DNA of 7,762 nucleotides from Paramuribaculum sp. (lineage in GTDB: Bacteria > Bacteroidota > Bacteroidia > Bacteroidales > Muribaculaceae), in the NCBI GenBank assembly GCA_029051965.1, contig JAIDJZ010000186.1:1-7762 (forward strand), read 5' to 3'. Below the pieces are notes generated by a model. That model made no database searches and was not told the DNA's origin. It worked only from the letters and a program-made list of their open reading frames with translations. Of this stretch, positions 1-6,497 are shown piece after piece. The first letter of the stretch is position 1; the number at the start of each line of letters is the position of its first letter. Made by a program: the position numbers and the translations under genes.

Positions 1-118
1 GGGTGATGGGAGTTGACTGACGTCAATGACCGAACCCGAATCCCTCAGGCGACGACCCGGATGAGCCGTTATGACACGCCCTCTTGCTATACCATAGAAT
101 ATCCGGCAGCCCCAGGAG
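1..118. other. Unassigned sequence downstream of folE
   Basis: This is the stretch after the folE stop codon. One minus-strand frame stays open from the folE end to the window edge, but it contains no ATG, GTG or TTG start and its translation resembles nothing I know. I see no clear hairpin followed by T residues, so the terminator of the folE transcript either lies outside the window or is not of the intrinsic type. Confidence 0.4.
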
Positions 119-694
119 CTACCGCAGCGATTCAAAGAATTCCTGACGCAAGGACAAGTCCGTCTCCAGAACACCCCGCGTGGCCGTAGTGACCGTAACC
201 GCATCCTGCTTCTGCACCCCACGCATGGCCATACATAGATGACGGGCTTCAGCACGGACAATAACGCCATCCGGTTCCAGCTTTTCCATGAGCACATCGG
301 CCAACTCAGACGTGAAACGCTCCTGCACCTGCAGACGGCGCGCGAACATATCGACAATTCGCGCGACCTTACTTAGCCCGACAATCTTCCTACCCGGCAG
401 ATAGCCGATCGAGACATGGCCAAAAAAAGGAAGAATGTGATGCTCGCACAGAGAGTAAAATTCAATATCCTTCACAACGACAAGCTGACGCTCGGTTGCC
501 TCAAACAAAGCCCCGTTGACCACACCGTCAACACTCTGACGATAGCCGCGCGTGGCATAATACATCGCTCGGGCAGCGCGCTCGGGCGTACGGATCAGCC
601 CCTCCCGTTCAGGATCTTCCCCGAGGAGTTCAATAATCGCACGATAATGAGCCGCCAGCTCATCGATCAAATTCTGCGGAATTTCAGCCGACAT
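119..694 (-). CDS. folE: GTP cyclohydrolase I (type I, FolE)
   Basis: Converts GTP to 7,8-dihydroneopterin triphosphate and formate, the first step of tetrahydrofolate synthesis, in the cytoplasm; the family works as a homodecamer. The 191-residue protein contains the family signatures: SLCEHH (81-86), with Cys83 and His86 matching the zinc ligands Cys110 and His113 of the E. coli enzyme and His85 matching catalytic His112, and HLCMAMRGV (152-160), where Cys154 is the third zinc ligand and His152 the equivalent of His179. The segment GLSKVARIVDMFARRLQVQE (106-125) is also typical. Length is normal for a bacterial FolE without a long N-terminal extension. It lies 115 bases downstream of the SPOR gene with no promoter of its own that I can see, so co-transcription with that gene is likely. 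The zinc site makes this type I, not the unrelated FolE2. Confidence 0.97.
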   Translation of the reverse strand: MSAEIPQNLIDELAAHYRAIIELLGEDPEREGLIRTPERAARAMYYATRGYRQSVDGVVNGALFEATERQLVVVKDIEFYSLCEHHILPFFGHVSIGYLPGRKIVGLSKVARIVDMFARRLQVQERFTSELADVLMEKLEPDGVIVRAEARHLCMAMRGVQKQDAVTVTTATRGVLETDLSLRQEFFESLR

Positions 695-809
695 TTCTGT
701 TCTGTTGTTTTATTGATGAAATCATCATTTTCAGCCTGACCGTCGAGAGCCACGTCGCAGGCACTTCTCTATCAGAGGCCTCCAGCACGGAAAACCACAC
801 GAATCAGAC

Positions 810-1283
810 TCAACGCTTGCGACCGCCGGTTCCCAGACTCGTTTTAGTCCAATGAACTTCGTTAGCAAAAGCCGGGAAAGCCCGCTTCACTTCATTAACC
901 AGCTCCTGAGCCTCCTTTGATGTCTCAAACGCACCGAGGTAGACTCGGAAATAGGGACTGCTATAGTGACGGCGGACATGATACTGCGGGAATCGCGACT
1001 GCACCTTTGCCGCACGGGCATTAGCCTCATTTCTCGACTTATCTCCATAGACCTGGACCGTAAACGGACGCGGATTGACCGCCCTCTCGCGCCGGACCTG
1101 AGTCGCCCCTTCATAATCAATCAGCTCCCAAAGACCATCAGGAAGCTGAACCGTGTTCACACTATCGGCAACAATTTCGTTTACAATGCAAACCGGTGGC
1201 TGCTGCTTCTGTTGTGCACAAATTTGCACTACAAAAAAGACTGAGCAGACAATCAATAAGAATTTTACAGTTCGGTGAGACAT
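810..1283 (-). CDS. Secreted SPOR-domain protein
   Basis: Probable cell-envelope protein that binds denuded peptidoglycan glycan strands through a C-terminal SPOR domain, as the family does at division sites. Starting at the ATG at 1283 gives 157 residues beginning MSHRTVKFLLIVCSVFFV, a good Sec signal peptide with likely cleavage after QICA. The frame also extends to an ATG at 1328, adding 15 hydrophilic residues in front of the signal; I prefer 1283 because it puts the signal at the N terminus and because a candidate promoter (1346-1353) would leave only about a 12-base leader for 1328. The SPOR domain covers about residues 71-146 (RPFTVQVYGDKSRNEANARA through YFRVYLGAFETSKEAQELV to FANEVHW), with the usual beta-alpha-beta pattern and the YLGAF core. 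It lies between the tpiA terminator and folE. The link to folate synthesis is only positional; the specific partner is unknown. Confidence 0.9.
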   Translation of the reverse strand: MSHRTVKFLLIVCSVFFVVQICAQQKQQPPVCIVNEIVADSVNTVQLPDGLWELIDYEGATQVRRERAVNPRPFTVQVYGDKSRNEANARAAKVQSRFPQYHVRRHYSSPYFRVYLGAFETSKEAQELVNEVKRAFPAFANEVHWTKTSLGTGGRKR

Positions 1284-1345
1284 ATGAGCGAGTTCAATTT
1301 TGCGTTGTTTTTCGTCAGGAGTCAACACTTAACCCCTTCAGCTTA

Positions 1346-1377
1346 CAAATTTACAAAATTCCACGTAGTCTCCGAAA
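1346..1377 (-). promoter_or_regulatory. Candidate Bacteroidetes promoter for SPOR-folE
   Basis: On the minus strand, 1353-1346 reads TAAATTTG, a full match to the Bacteroidetes -7 consensus TAnnTTTG. Nineteen bases upstream, TTTCG (1377-1373) is an imperfect -33 TTTG. It sits after the tpiA terminator, so a new promoter is expected here. Transcription would start near 1340, about 57 bases before the preferred SPOR start. Confidence 0.45.
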
Positions 1378-1520
1378 TAAATTTCATTTCTTTTTTAACC
1401 CATTTTTCTCATACTCCTTCTTTTGTCGGACAAACCCACCTGCCACACGGTCCACCCTACAGCAATACGCCCCCTAAACAGAAACCCATACAACCTCTTT
1501 CGCCCCCGGTTATCGCACCC

Positions 1521-1564
1521 GATAAAAAGCAAGAAGCTGCGCCAAAAAATTCGGCACAGCTTCT
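1521..1564 (-). terminator. Intrinsic terminator after tpiA
   Basis: Bases 1564-1553 and 1543-1532 on the minus strand form a 12-base-pair stem (AGAAGCTGTGCC with GGCGCAGCTTCT, one T-G wobble) around a 9-base loop, followed at once by TGCTTTTTATC. The wobble becomes a C-A mismatch on the plus strand, so the signal favours minus-strand transcription. It begins about 36 bases after the tpiA stop and ends the DUF1599-DoxX-tpiA transcript. The rest of the 1329-1600 interval holds only the SPOR promoter candidate. Confidence 0.9.
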
Positions 1565-1600
1565 GTTACTATTTTTCAGCAATCGGACTGCCTAAGTCTA

Positions 1601-2359
1601 TTATTCAAAGGCTGTCACGATGCCCATGAACGATTCTGCATCGAGTGAAGCGCCACCGATCAGACCGCCATCAACATTGGGCTTTGCAAAAAGAGCCTTG
1701 GCATTAGAGGGCTTGCAGCTGCCGCCGTAGAGAATCGACGTATTGTCAGCAACCTCTTTACCATATTTCTTCTCGATCACCTCGCGGATGAAAGCGTGCA
1801 TTTCTTCTGCCTGATCATCAGTTGCAGTCTTGCCAGTTCCAATAGCCCAAACCGGTTCATATGCAAGAATGATCTTCGAGAAATCTTCAGCAGAGAGATC
1901 GAAAAGAGCTTCTTCAACCTGAGCTTTAACCACATCGAAGAAAGAGCCGTCTTCGCGCTGTTCGAGAACTTCACCGATGCAGAAGATCGGAGTAAGGTTG
2001 TTTTCAAGCGCAAGTTTAACCTTTTCTTTAAGTGTTTCAGAAGTTTCGCCGTAGTACTGACGACGTTCGCTGTGGCCAAGGATCACATAGTTTGCACCGG
2101 TTGACGCAACCATCGGAGCAGAAACCTCGCCGGTGTATGCACCCGAGCGGTGGTCTGCGCAGTTTTCTGCACCAAGTCCGAGTTTGTTCTTGTCAATCAC
2201 TTCATTGACAGATGCAAGGTGAGTGAAAGGCACGCCGATCACAACATCACATTTGGCATCGACATTTTTAAGAGCTTCATTAACAGCTTTTGCAAGAGCA
2301 ATACCTTCGGGCAGGGTGGTGTTCATCTTCCAGTTACCTGCAACAATGTTTTTTCTCAT
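1601..2359 (-). CDS. tpiA: Triosephosphate isomerase
   Basis: Interconverts dihydroxyacetone phosphate and glyceraldehyde 3-phosphate in glycolysis and gluconeogenesis; cytoplasmic, normally a homodimeric TIM barrel. All active-site elements are present in the 252 residues: Asn9 and Lys11 in AGNWKMN, the electrophile His96 in ILGHSERR (93-100), the catalytic base Glu168 in [15 protein letters not shown] (166-180), whose GTGK part is the hinged loop 6, and the phosphate-binding YGGS (211-214) and GGLIGGASL (231-239). Length matches the family. It starts 39 bases after the stop of the DoxX-like gene across an AT-rich linker with no recognisable promoter, and is followed by a strong terminator, so it is most likely the last gene of the operon that begins with the DUF1599 gene. 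No key residue is missing. Confidence 0.98.
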   Translation of the reverse strand: MRKNIVAGNWKMNTTLPEGIALAKAVNEALKNVDAKCDVVIGVPFTHLASVNEVIDKNKLGLGAENCADHRSGAYTGEVSAPMVASTGANYVILGHSERRQYYGETSETLKEKVKLALENNLTPIFCIGEVLEQREDGSFFDVVKAQVEEALFDLSAEDFSKIILAYEPVWAIGTGKTATDDQAEEMHAFIREVIEKKYGKEVADNTSILYGGSCKPSNAKALFAKPNVDGGLIGGASLDAESFMGIVTAFE

Positions 2360-2398
2360 TTCTTTTGATAATATATTAAATAGAAAATTCTTTTGTTT

Positions 2399-3808
2399 TC
2401 AATCAGCATCGCCGTCACCCTGCGGATTCTCCGGATCGGGCTTGGCAGCTTCGGGCAAAGACTCCGGCCTTTTCGGCTCGTCTGATTGTTTCTGCAAATT
2501 TACACATTTATTTTCAGCTTCACCATCTTTTTTACGGATAAAAATCAGGCAAAAAATCTTATCGACCGCCAACAATCCTAAAAGAACGATCAGGAAAAAG
2601 ACCGCTCCCCTCCGCAGCGCGCCGACTCCGTCAGGGGCAAGCCGCTCAAGCGACTCGCGCGGATTCTCCGAGCGAACCACAGCCTCGACATCGACCGAGC
2701 CCATATTGCGCTTCCATCGGATCACCCCGTCTTCGATCATGACTATCGAGACAACTCCCCTTGCAAGCTCCTTGAGCACCGTGCCTTCAGCCCTGTAGAT
2801 CGGAAACTCCGCCATTGAGAAATCCCTCCAGCTCTCTATCGAATCAAGAGGAATGTCGGTAATCTCCACAAGCGACCCATCGATTCCGGTCATCATCTCG
2901 GTCAGCTCATTAATAAAAGAGGTATAGTACAGATCCGCACGCTCCTGCTCGGGAACAATCACAAGAAGTTCGATTCCCTCGCCGGCAACAACATCCCCCG
3001 TGACATCCTCACCGTCACTGTCGTAGACCGTCAGCTCAGTCCGCTCACGGCCTCCGTCAGCAGAAGTTCCTCCGACCACTTCCCTGTCGACGAACACCCA
3101 TGTCGAATCCGGCAGCGAATCAGCCTGAAATCGCCTCTGCGCTCCATCTTTCTCGTAAACGAACAGAAACTCCGGCTCCTCATCGTCGCCGGCTTCCGAT
3201 TCGACAAGAACACTCCCGACAGGAAACGAACGGAAATCGACCATCGGCTGCACATTGTAGCCATATAGCTCTACGAACGTAATGAACCCCAGACTCGCCA
3301 CCCCGCAAAGCCATTGGCTATAGGGATGATAGATACAGGAAGCCCGTCGGTTGTAGCGCGCGAGAAAAACCAACATTGCCGTAATCGCAATGTTTTTTGC
3401 AAAGGTCGCGCCATTGCTGAGAATAATGAAATCGCCGAAACACCCGCAGTCCGAAACAGGATCAGCCACCCACACATAGAACGTCAGCGGCAACATGACA
3501 GCCATCATGGCAAGCAATCCCCAGACAGCCGTGCGTCGAAAACATCCGAAAAGAAGCAAACCCCCCAGAATAAACTCAGCCGAACTGAGCGCCATAGCTC
3601 CGAGAACCGTCAGAGAGTTCGGGACAGAAACACCCCAGACCGTAAAATAATCCTCAAACTTAAAGACTACGCCCCATATGTCGATAGCCTTGACGAGCCC
3701 CGACACAATGAAAACCGCGCCGATGACAACCCGGAAAAGCCACACCATCGCAACCACCCATCGGCTGCATCGAGGCTTCTGTTTCACTTCTGTTTCAGCA
3801 CTTTTCAC
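2399..3808 (-). CDS. DoxX/MauE-like membrane protein with extracytoplasmic domain
   Basis: An inner-membrane protein of the DoxX/MauE-like type, often found beside tpiA in Bacteroidales; its exact role is unknown, but MauE relatives are tied to disulfide or redox maturation in the envelope. Predicted membrane helices lie at about 17-38, 66-88, 93-114, 134-150 and 164-182, with the motif DCGCFGD (120-126), typical of the MauE branch, between helices 3 and 4. A large soluble part follows (about 190-395); its second half (FPIYRAEGTVLKELARGVV, 335-353, then SIVMIEDGVIRWKR, 354-367) looks like a thioredoxin fold without a CxxC motif. A sixth helix at about 401-424 is followed by a 45-residue polar, proline-rich tail. 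The start is a GTG whose GTGA overlaps the DUF1599 stop (3805-3808), implying translational coupling. The acidic stretch near 200-280 and the tail seem longer than I remember for the family. Confidence 0.85.
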   Translation of the reverse strand: MKSAETEVKQKPRCSRWVVAMVWLFRVVIGAVFIVSGLVKAIDIWGVVFKFEDYFTVWGVSVPNSLTVLGAMALSSAEFILGGLLLFGCFRRTAVWGLLAMMAVMLPLTFYVWVADPVSDCGCFGDFIILSNGATFAKNIAITAMLVFLARYNRRASCIYHPYSQWLCGVASLGFITFVELYGYNVQPMVDFRSFPVGSVLVESEAGDDEEPEFLFVYEKDGAQRRFQADSLPDSTWVFVDREVVGGTSADGGRERTELTVYDSDGEDVTGDVVAGEGIELLVIVPEQERADLYYTSFINELTEMMTGIDGSLVEITDIPLDSIESWRDFSMAEFPIYRAEGTVLKELARGVVSIVMIEDGVIRWKRNMGSVDVEAVVRSENPRESLERLAPDGVGALRRGAVFFLIVLLGLLAVDKIFCLIFIRKKDGEAENKCVNLQKQSDEPKRPESLPEAAKPDPENPQGDGDAD

Positions 3809-4341
3809 TCGGTCAGTTTTATAATGCCGAAAACGGCATAGTTGATCATATCCATGTAGTTGGCGTCAATCCCCTCAGAAATAAGAGTTTTTCCGTCATT
3901 ATCCTCAATCTGCTTCGTGCGCTGAACCTTCGTCAGTATAAAATCCGTATAACTCGGCGTTCTCATCCAGCGCCACGCCTCGTCGTAGTCATGATTCTTT
4001 GCAAGCATGAGCGTCTTGGACTCCGCCGCAAAACTGTCATAAAGCTCCATTGCGCGCGACGCATCAATATCCACCTCGTCGACATAACCCTCCTGAAGCT
4101 GAATCAGGCCGATCAGTCCGTAATTGACAATCGCCTTCAGTTCCGGAAGAATGCCCTCGTCGACCATAGCATCGCCCTTTGTCTCAAGCGTTCGGATCCG
4201 TTTTGCCTTAATAAAAATCTGATCCGTGATCGACGATGGCCTCATAATGCGCCATGAAGCACCATAATCCAGGAGTTTCTTCTCAAAAATGTCGCGACAG
4301 CCCTTGAGCGCGAGATCAAACTGGGTTTCAGTATCTATCAT
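3805..4341 (-). CDS. DUF1599 (Nmad1-type) protein with tandem repeat of the domain
   Basis: Small soluble protein of the DUF1599 family, which has been labelled a nucleotide-modification-associated domain (Nmad1); no biochemical function can be asserted here. The 178 residues hold two copies of one module: about 21-83 (LLDYGASWRIMRPSSITDQI, then FIKAKRIRTLE, then AIVNYGLIGLIQL) and about 115-177 (KNHDYDEAWRWMRTPSYTDF, then ILTKVQRTKQIE, then DMINYAVFGIIKL). The shared DY-x(2)-W-R-x-M-R, TD and NY positions suggest an all-alpha bundle, possibly a nucleotide-binding fold, built by duplication. It begins with MIDTETQFD at an ATG after a promoter with a long leader and overlaps the DoxX-like gene by four bases. 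It appears to be the first gene of the operon ending in tpiA. Such conserved placement hints at a housekeeping role. Confidence 0.88.
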   Translation of the reverse strand: MIDTETQFDLALKGCRDIFEKKLLDYGASWRIMRPSSITDQIFIKAKRIRTLETKGDAMVDEGILPELKAIVNYGLIGLIQLQEGYVDEVDIDASRAMELYDSFAAESKTLMLAKNHDYDEAWRWMRTPSYTDFILTKVQRTKQIEDNDGKTLISEGIDANYMDMINYAVFGIIKLTE

Positions 4342-4380
4342 TTTTTTTGACTATCTGTTTTTATCAATCCATTAAAGAAT

Positions 4381-4452
4381 CGGTCGCAAACTCCTCCGAC
4401 TCAGGTAGCCGGACTAAGGCCACCCTATTACATCGCGGAATCCAGTCGACCG
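4381..4452 (-). promoter_or_regulatory. Foldable 5' leader of the DUF1599 operon
   Basis: Downstream of the promoter at 4460-4490 the minus-strand leader can pair CGGTCG (4452-4447) with CGACCG (4386-4381), enclosing a hairpin of GGTGGCC (4424-4418) with GGCTACC (4410-4404), one G-T wobble, loop of seven. The pairing is by eye. I recognise no known riboswitch class, and no protein frame is convincing here. Confidence 0.3.
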
Positions 4453-4459
4453 TCAGACG

Positions 4460-4490
4460 CAAAATTAACAATTTTTTCTGTCATATCAAA
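4460..4490 (-). promoter_or_regulatory. Bacteroidetes promoter for DUF1599-DoxX-tpiA
   Basis: The minus strand has TTTG at 4490-4487, a 19-base spacer and TAATTTTG at 4467-4460, matching the -33 TTTG and -7 TAnnTTTG boxes read by the Bacteroidetes primary sigma factor. Initiation would be near 4453-4456, giving a leader of roughly 112 bases before the DUF1599 start. Confidence 0.65.
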
Positions 4491-4540
4491 AGGAGGCCAT
4501 CACTCCCGCCTATCCGACACCGTCCCGCCCCTCAACCACC

Positions 4541-4587
4541 AAAAGACGCATGGCTACTTATGAAACCACGCGTCCCTCTGTTTTTTT
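4541..4587. terminator. Possible terminator downstream of the 57-aa gene
   Basis: GACGCATGG (4545-4553) pairs with CCACGCGTC (4566-4574) with one A-C mismatch around a 12-base loop. On the minus strand it is followed by only four T residues (4544-4541); on the plus strand by CCTCTG and seven T residues, though no plus-strand gene lies upstream. It is well placed to end the 57-aa gene transcript before the next promoter, but is weak for that strand. Confidence 0.35.
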
Positions 4588-4608
4588 CAGAATCCAATCG
4601 GATCACAC

Positions 4609-4782
4609 CTACTTGACACTTTTGTTGACATATGCCACACAAAGAATGATAAAGGCCACCAGTGCAAGTCCGGCGCTGATCGAAACATACACCAGTGTAT
4701 TTCCGGTAGTAAACGCAGTTGCGACAAGGAAACCTGCAGCTATAAAAGCAAACACAAAAGCTAAGAACAGTACGAGTTTCAT
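4609..4782 (-). CDS. Small two-helix membrane protein, 57 aa
   Basis: A short frame starting at the ATG at 4782 and ending in TAG at 4609-4611. It encodes 57 residues, almost all hydrophobic: helix one from MKLVLFLAFVFAFIAAGFLV (1-20), a short polar turn FTTGNT (24-29), helix two about 30-51 (including SISAGLALVAFIILCVAYV, 34-52), and a basic tail NKSVK. A Sec signal for helix one is an alternative reading. No family is recognised. Support comes from the clean membrane-protein composition, absence of internal stops, and a well-formed promoter 63 bases upstream (4845-4878). Its start codon also overlaps the stop of the doubtful 65-aa frame as ATGA. It sits between the accessory block and the conserved operon, followed by a possible terminator. 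Function unknown. Confidence 0.7.
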   Translation of the reverse strand: MKLVLFLAFVFAFIAAGFLVATAFTTGNTLVYVSISAGLALVAFIILCVAYVNKSVK

Positions 4783-4976
4783 AATTGAAGAGAATTTAGG
4801 AGATTATTGTTTCTCTTTAAACACTCCCCCATCCCATATAGATGCAAACTTAAACCTTTTTTAACACCGCCCACCAAATTTCGCAACGATTCAGCGGACA
4901 CGCTGAATAGCCAATAAAGACTATTACTACGCCACTGGATATAAAGTTTTTTCAGTGGTCGACCTTTGAACTTCAT
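4779..4976 (-). CDS. Doubtful 65-aa frame overlying hairpins and a promoter
   Basis: An open frame that starts 6 bases after the stop of the 365-aa gene and ends in an ATGA overlap with the 57-aa gene, which is how a coupled gene would look. Its product (MKFKGRPLKKLYIQWRSNSL at the start) has a basic N terminus, an aromatic-rich middle and no clear domain. Against it, the same DNA carries two hairpins (4889-4908, 4932-4958) and a full -33/-7 promoter for the next gene, so the open frame may be chance over a regulatory or repeated element. I cannot decide between these. Confidence 0.25.
   Translation of the reverse strand: MKFKGRPLKKLYIQWRSNSLYWLFSVSAESLRNLVGGVKKGLSLHLYGMGECLKRNNNLLNSLQL
4845..4878 (-). 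promoter_or_regulatory. Bacteroidetes promoter for the 57-aa gene
   Basis: On the minus strand TTTG (4878-4875) is followed after 22 bases by TAAGTTTG (4852-4845), a full match to the -7 box TAnnTTTG. The spacer is a base or so longer than usual. Initiation near 4838 would leave a leader of about 56 bases before the ATG at 4782. Confidence 0.6.
4889..4908. repeat. Perfect inverted repeat, 8-base arms
   Basis: ATTCAGCG and CGCTGAAT are separated by four bases (GACA on the plus strand). No T run follows on either strand, so it is not a classical terminator. It lies just upstream of the -33 box of the 57-aa gene, a position suited to an operator, or it is one arm of a repeated element together with the hairpin at 4932-4958. 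Confidence 0.6.
4932..4958. repeat. Inverted repeat CCACTG / CAGTGG
   Basis: Six-base arms at 4932-4937 and 4953-4958 enclose a 15-base A/T-rich loop. It begins about 25 bases after the stop of the 365-aa gene. On the minus strand six A residues follow the first arm, not T residues after the second, so it is a poor terminator. Confidence 0.4.
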
Positions 4977-4982
4977 ATTTTT

Positions 4983-6080
4983 TTATTTTCGCAATGGATT
5001 ACCAAAGGCAAAGATTACAGAGAGTGCACTAAGAAAAACGATCCAGATAGCACAACACTTAGCAAGGGCTTCATTGCGTTTAACCAAATGGATTTTATCA
5101 AAAATTTCCTTACCGAATATGCTACCATGAGTATATTTTTCACATACACCTAATTTACAAGGGCGCGATATACAATATGTAATATCATAATTGCCGTAAT
5201 TAAGAGTTTTGTATTCATATGTCCGCTCTTGTACTATATCGTTTTCATAGTATAATTTATTATCGACCCACATTTCATCACCTCTTGGAATATGTCTAAT
5301 TTCATAATACTCATTCAGAGAGCGCCGGAAAAACTCAGTAGTTATATCATCTACCGGTTCTGCATCATGATCCCAAATAAAAGACCGAATAAAACCATTA
5401 AAGGCATCCCTCAAATCACGATTAGGGTCAACATTATTAGTCGAATAATACCGAATACGGAATGGCCTTATCCAGCCATGAAATAACGCTGGTTCATCTT
5501 CTGAAGAACAACCTCTACGTTTTGCATCTCCAGCAAAAATAACTTGATACCCGAGCGTTCCTATATTAAAACAACGCATAATGCCATCATATGGGATTGC
5601 GCCTTGTTCAAGTATTGTTCGGTATGCCCAATTATCTGCAATCTGATTATTTGGCAACTGATTATCTCTTGGTTGAATCTCTCGCAAACCGACAGAGAAA
5701 CTCTTGTCGATTTCGATATATGCGCCAGAGTCATTTATGATATTATTTAGAAAATCTTTAGCGTCATCTTCCAAATACGCTCGTTTGAAATCGAAATATG
5801 CGAGTATGGATAAAGGAAGAAGGACCGTTATGATTATGCAAATTGTAACTGTCGTTTTTCTAATTTTTAAATACTTGACTTTTTCAAATGATCTAAGATT
5901 TTTAGAGGTTTTAACTCCAAGCCAAATAAAAACACAAATAATGACAAATATAAAAATATGTAAGAATGTTACCGGTTTCGACACTTCTGCCTCTCGCGCA
6001 ACTTCATCCCAAACCCATGCCTGAGCGAATGAGCTGAAATTAATAGACAATCCAAAGAATACCGAATAATATTTTTTCAT
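4983..6080 (-). CDS. Unrecognised membrane-anchored protein, 365 aa
   Basis: I do not recognise a family. Residues 1-21 (MKKYYSVFFGLSINFSSFAQ and A) look like a Sec signal peptide. Membrane helices follow at about 37-56 and 77-96, with a Lys/Arg-rich loop between them (57-76) that should be cytoplasmic. Residues 98-340 form a large soluble domain, predicted to be extracytoplasmic, rich in Asp, Asn, Tyr and Arg, with a cysteine cluster CISRPCKLGVC (303-313; Cys303, 308, 313) and further Cys170 and Cys191 that could form disulfides. A last helix at about 342-360 ends in NPLRK. The gene is AT-rich compared with the conserved genes to its left. A 165-base gap with a perfect inverted repeat separates it from the split TerB-like gene upstream. 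Without the family, a sensor, envelope or antagonism role cannot be told apart. Confidence 0.8.
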   Translation of the reverse strand: MKKYYSVFFGLSINFSSFAQAWVWDEVAREAEVSKPVTFLHIFIFVIICVFIWLGVKTSKNLRSFEKVKYLKIRKTTVTICIIITVLLPLSILAYFDFKRAYLEDDAKDFLNNIINDSGAYIEIDKSFSVGLREIQPRDNQLPNNQIADNWAYRTILEQGAIPYDGIMRCFNIGTLGYQVIFAGDAKRRGCSSEDEPALFHGWIRPFRIRYYSTNNVDPNRDLRDAFNGFIRSFIWDHDAEPVDDITTEFFRRSLNEYYEIRHIPRGDEMWVDNKLYYENDIVQERTYEYKTLNYGNYDITYCISRPCKLGVCEKYTHGSIFGKEIFDKIHLVKRNEALAKCCAIWIVFLSALSVIFAFGNPLRK

Positions 6081-6245
6081 GGGGCTGTATTTAGATCTGT
6101 ATTAAACAATTCAATAAGCATACAGTATCACTATAATGTAGTGATACTAATTTATCTATTTTGCATAACTTTCTTAATTCAACTCAAGAATATTCTATGA
6201 TTGCATAGTCTGTTATATATTATTGCCTCCATAACCTTAATATTT
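6081..6245. other. AT-rich intergenic region with inverted repeat
   Basis: No frame of useful length and no complete TAnnTTTG box on the minus strand. The only clear structure is the inverted repeat at 6124-6148. The 365-aa gene may share the upstream transcript or use a promoter that I do not recognise. Confidence 0.4.
6124..6148. repeat. Perfect inverted repeat, 10-base arms
   Basis: AGTATCACTA (6124-6133) and TAGTGATACT (6139-6148) flank a 5-base loop. No T run follows on the minus strand, so it is not a standard terminator. It lies 44 bases upstream of the 365-aa start, which fits an operator or an RNA hairpin that protects or ends the upstream message. Confidence 0.7.
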
Positions 6246-6497
6246 TCATGTATAGCGATTAATGAGACTTCTCATTTTAGTTTTGTCGTATCCCATATAG
6301 TTAGCAATATTAAATAGAAGTTCGTATGCCTCAGAATTGTCAGAAGATTTGATAAGATCATCACATGTTAATAGCAAAAAAACTTTAGCTTTGAAGGGCT
6401 TAATTGTAAGGACTACCTCAATGAGAGCATCAGCATCTGTATATTTTGACATAAGCTTGGACATTACGGCTGGAGTATCCGATATTCCAAAGAACAT
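6246..6497 (-). CDS. C-terminal part of a split TerB-like protein
   Basis: An 83-residue frame (first ATG at 6497) that reads as the second half of a helical TerB-like domain: FGISDTPAVMSKLM (3-16), an all-alpha middle, then VFLLLTCDDLIKSSDNSEAY and ELLFNIANYMGYDKTKMRSL. TerB-type domains are small helical bundles with acidic residues, linked in other bacteria to stress and membrane-associated responses; the match here is by pattern, not by a search. The frame is open further upstream to TAA at 6516-6518, and the preceding gene in the +1-related frame supplies what looks like the missing first helix pair. It overlaps that frame by 68 bases. It may be translated from its own ATG, but no ribosome site is visible, and a frameshift joining the two is the simpler reading. 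Confidence 0.55.
   Translation of the reverse strand: MFFGISDTPAVMSKLMSKYTDADALIEVVLTIKPFKAKVFLLLTCDDLIKSSDNSEAYELLFNIANYMGYDKTKMRSLINRYT

Noticed and set aside
1..117. Minus-strand frame open to the left window edge
   Set aside because: No start codon and no similarity I recognise; too short to call a gene.
416..739. 107-aa plus-strand open frame over folE
   Set aside because: Lies antisense to a certain folE gene and has no recognisable domain; a shadow frame.
810..1328. Longer SPOR-protein start at 1328
   Set aside because: Adds 15 polar residues before a good signal peptide and would leave almost no leader after the candidate promoter.
1196..1629. Overlapping plus-strand frames (93, 106 and 68 aa) between the SPOR gene and tpiA
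   Set aside because: They run through the tpiA terminator and the SPOR promoter and signal-peptide region, and their products look random.
3314..3841. 175-aa plus-strand open frame over the DoxX-like gene
   Set aside because: Product is rich in Arg, His and Asn without any domain, as expected for the reverse of a membrane-protein gene.
4381..4452. Possible tRNA or known riboswitch in the leader
   Set aside because: No acceptor stem, no T-loop GGTTCGAATCC-like sequence and no CCA; no known riboswitch core is recognised.
4347..4864. Plus-strand frames of 89 and 104 aa in the 4342-4864 interval
   Set aside because: They cover the leader, promoter and the antisense of the 57-aa gene; no domain and no plausible promoter.
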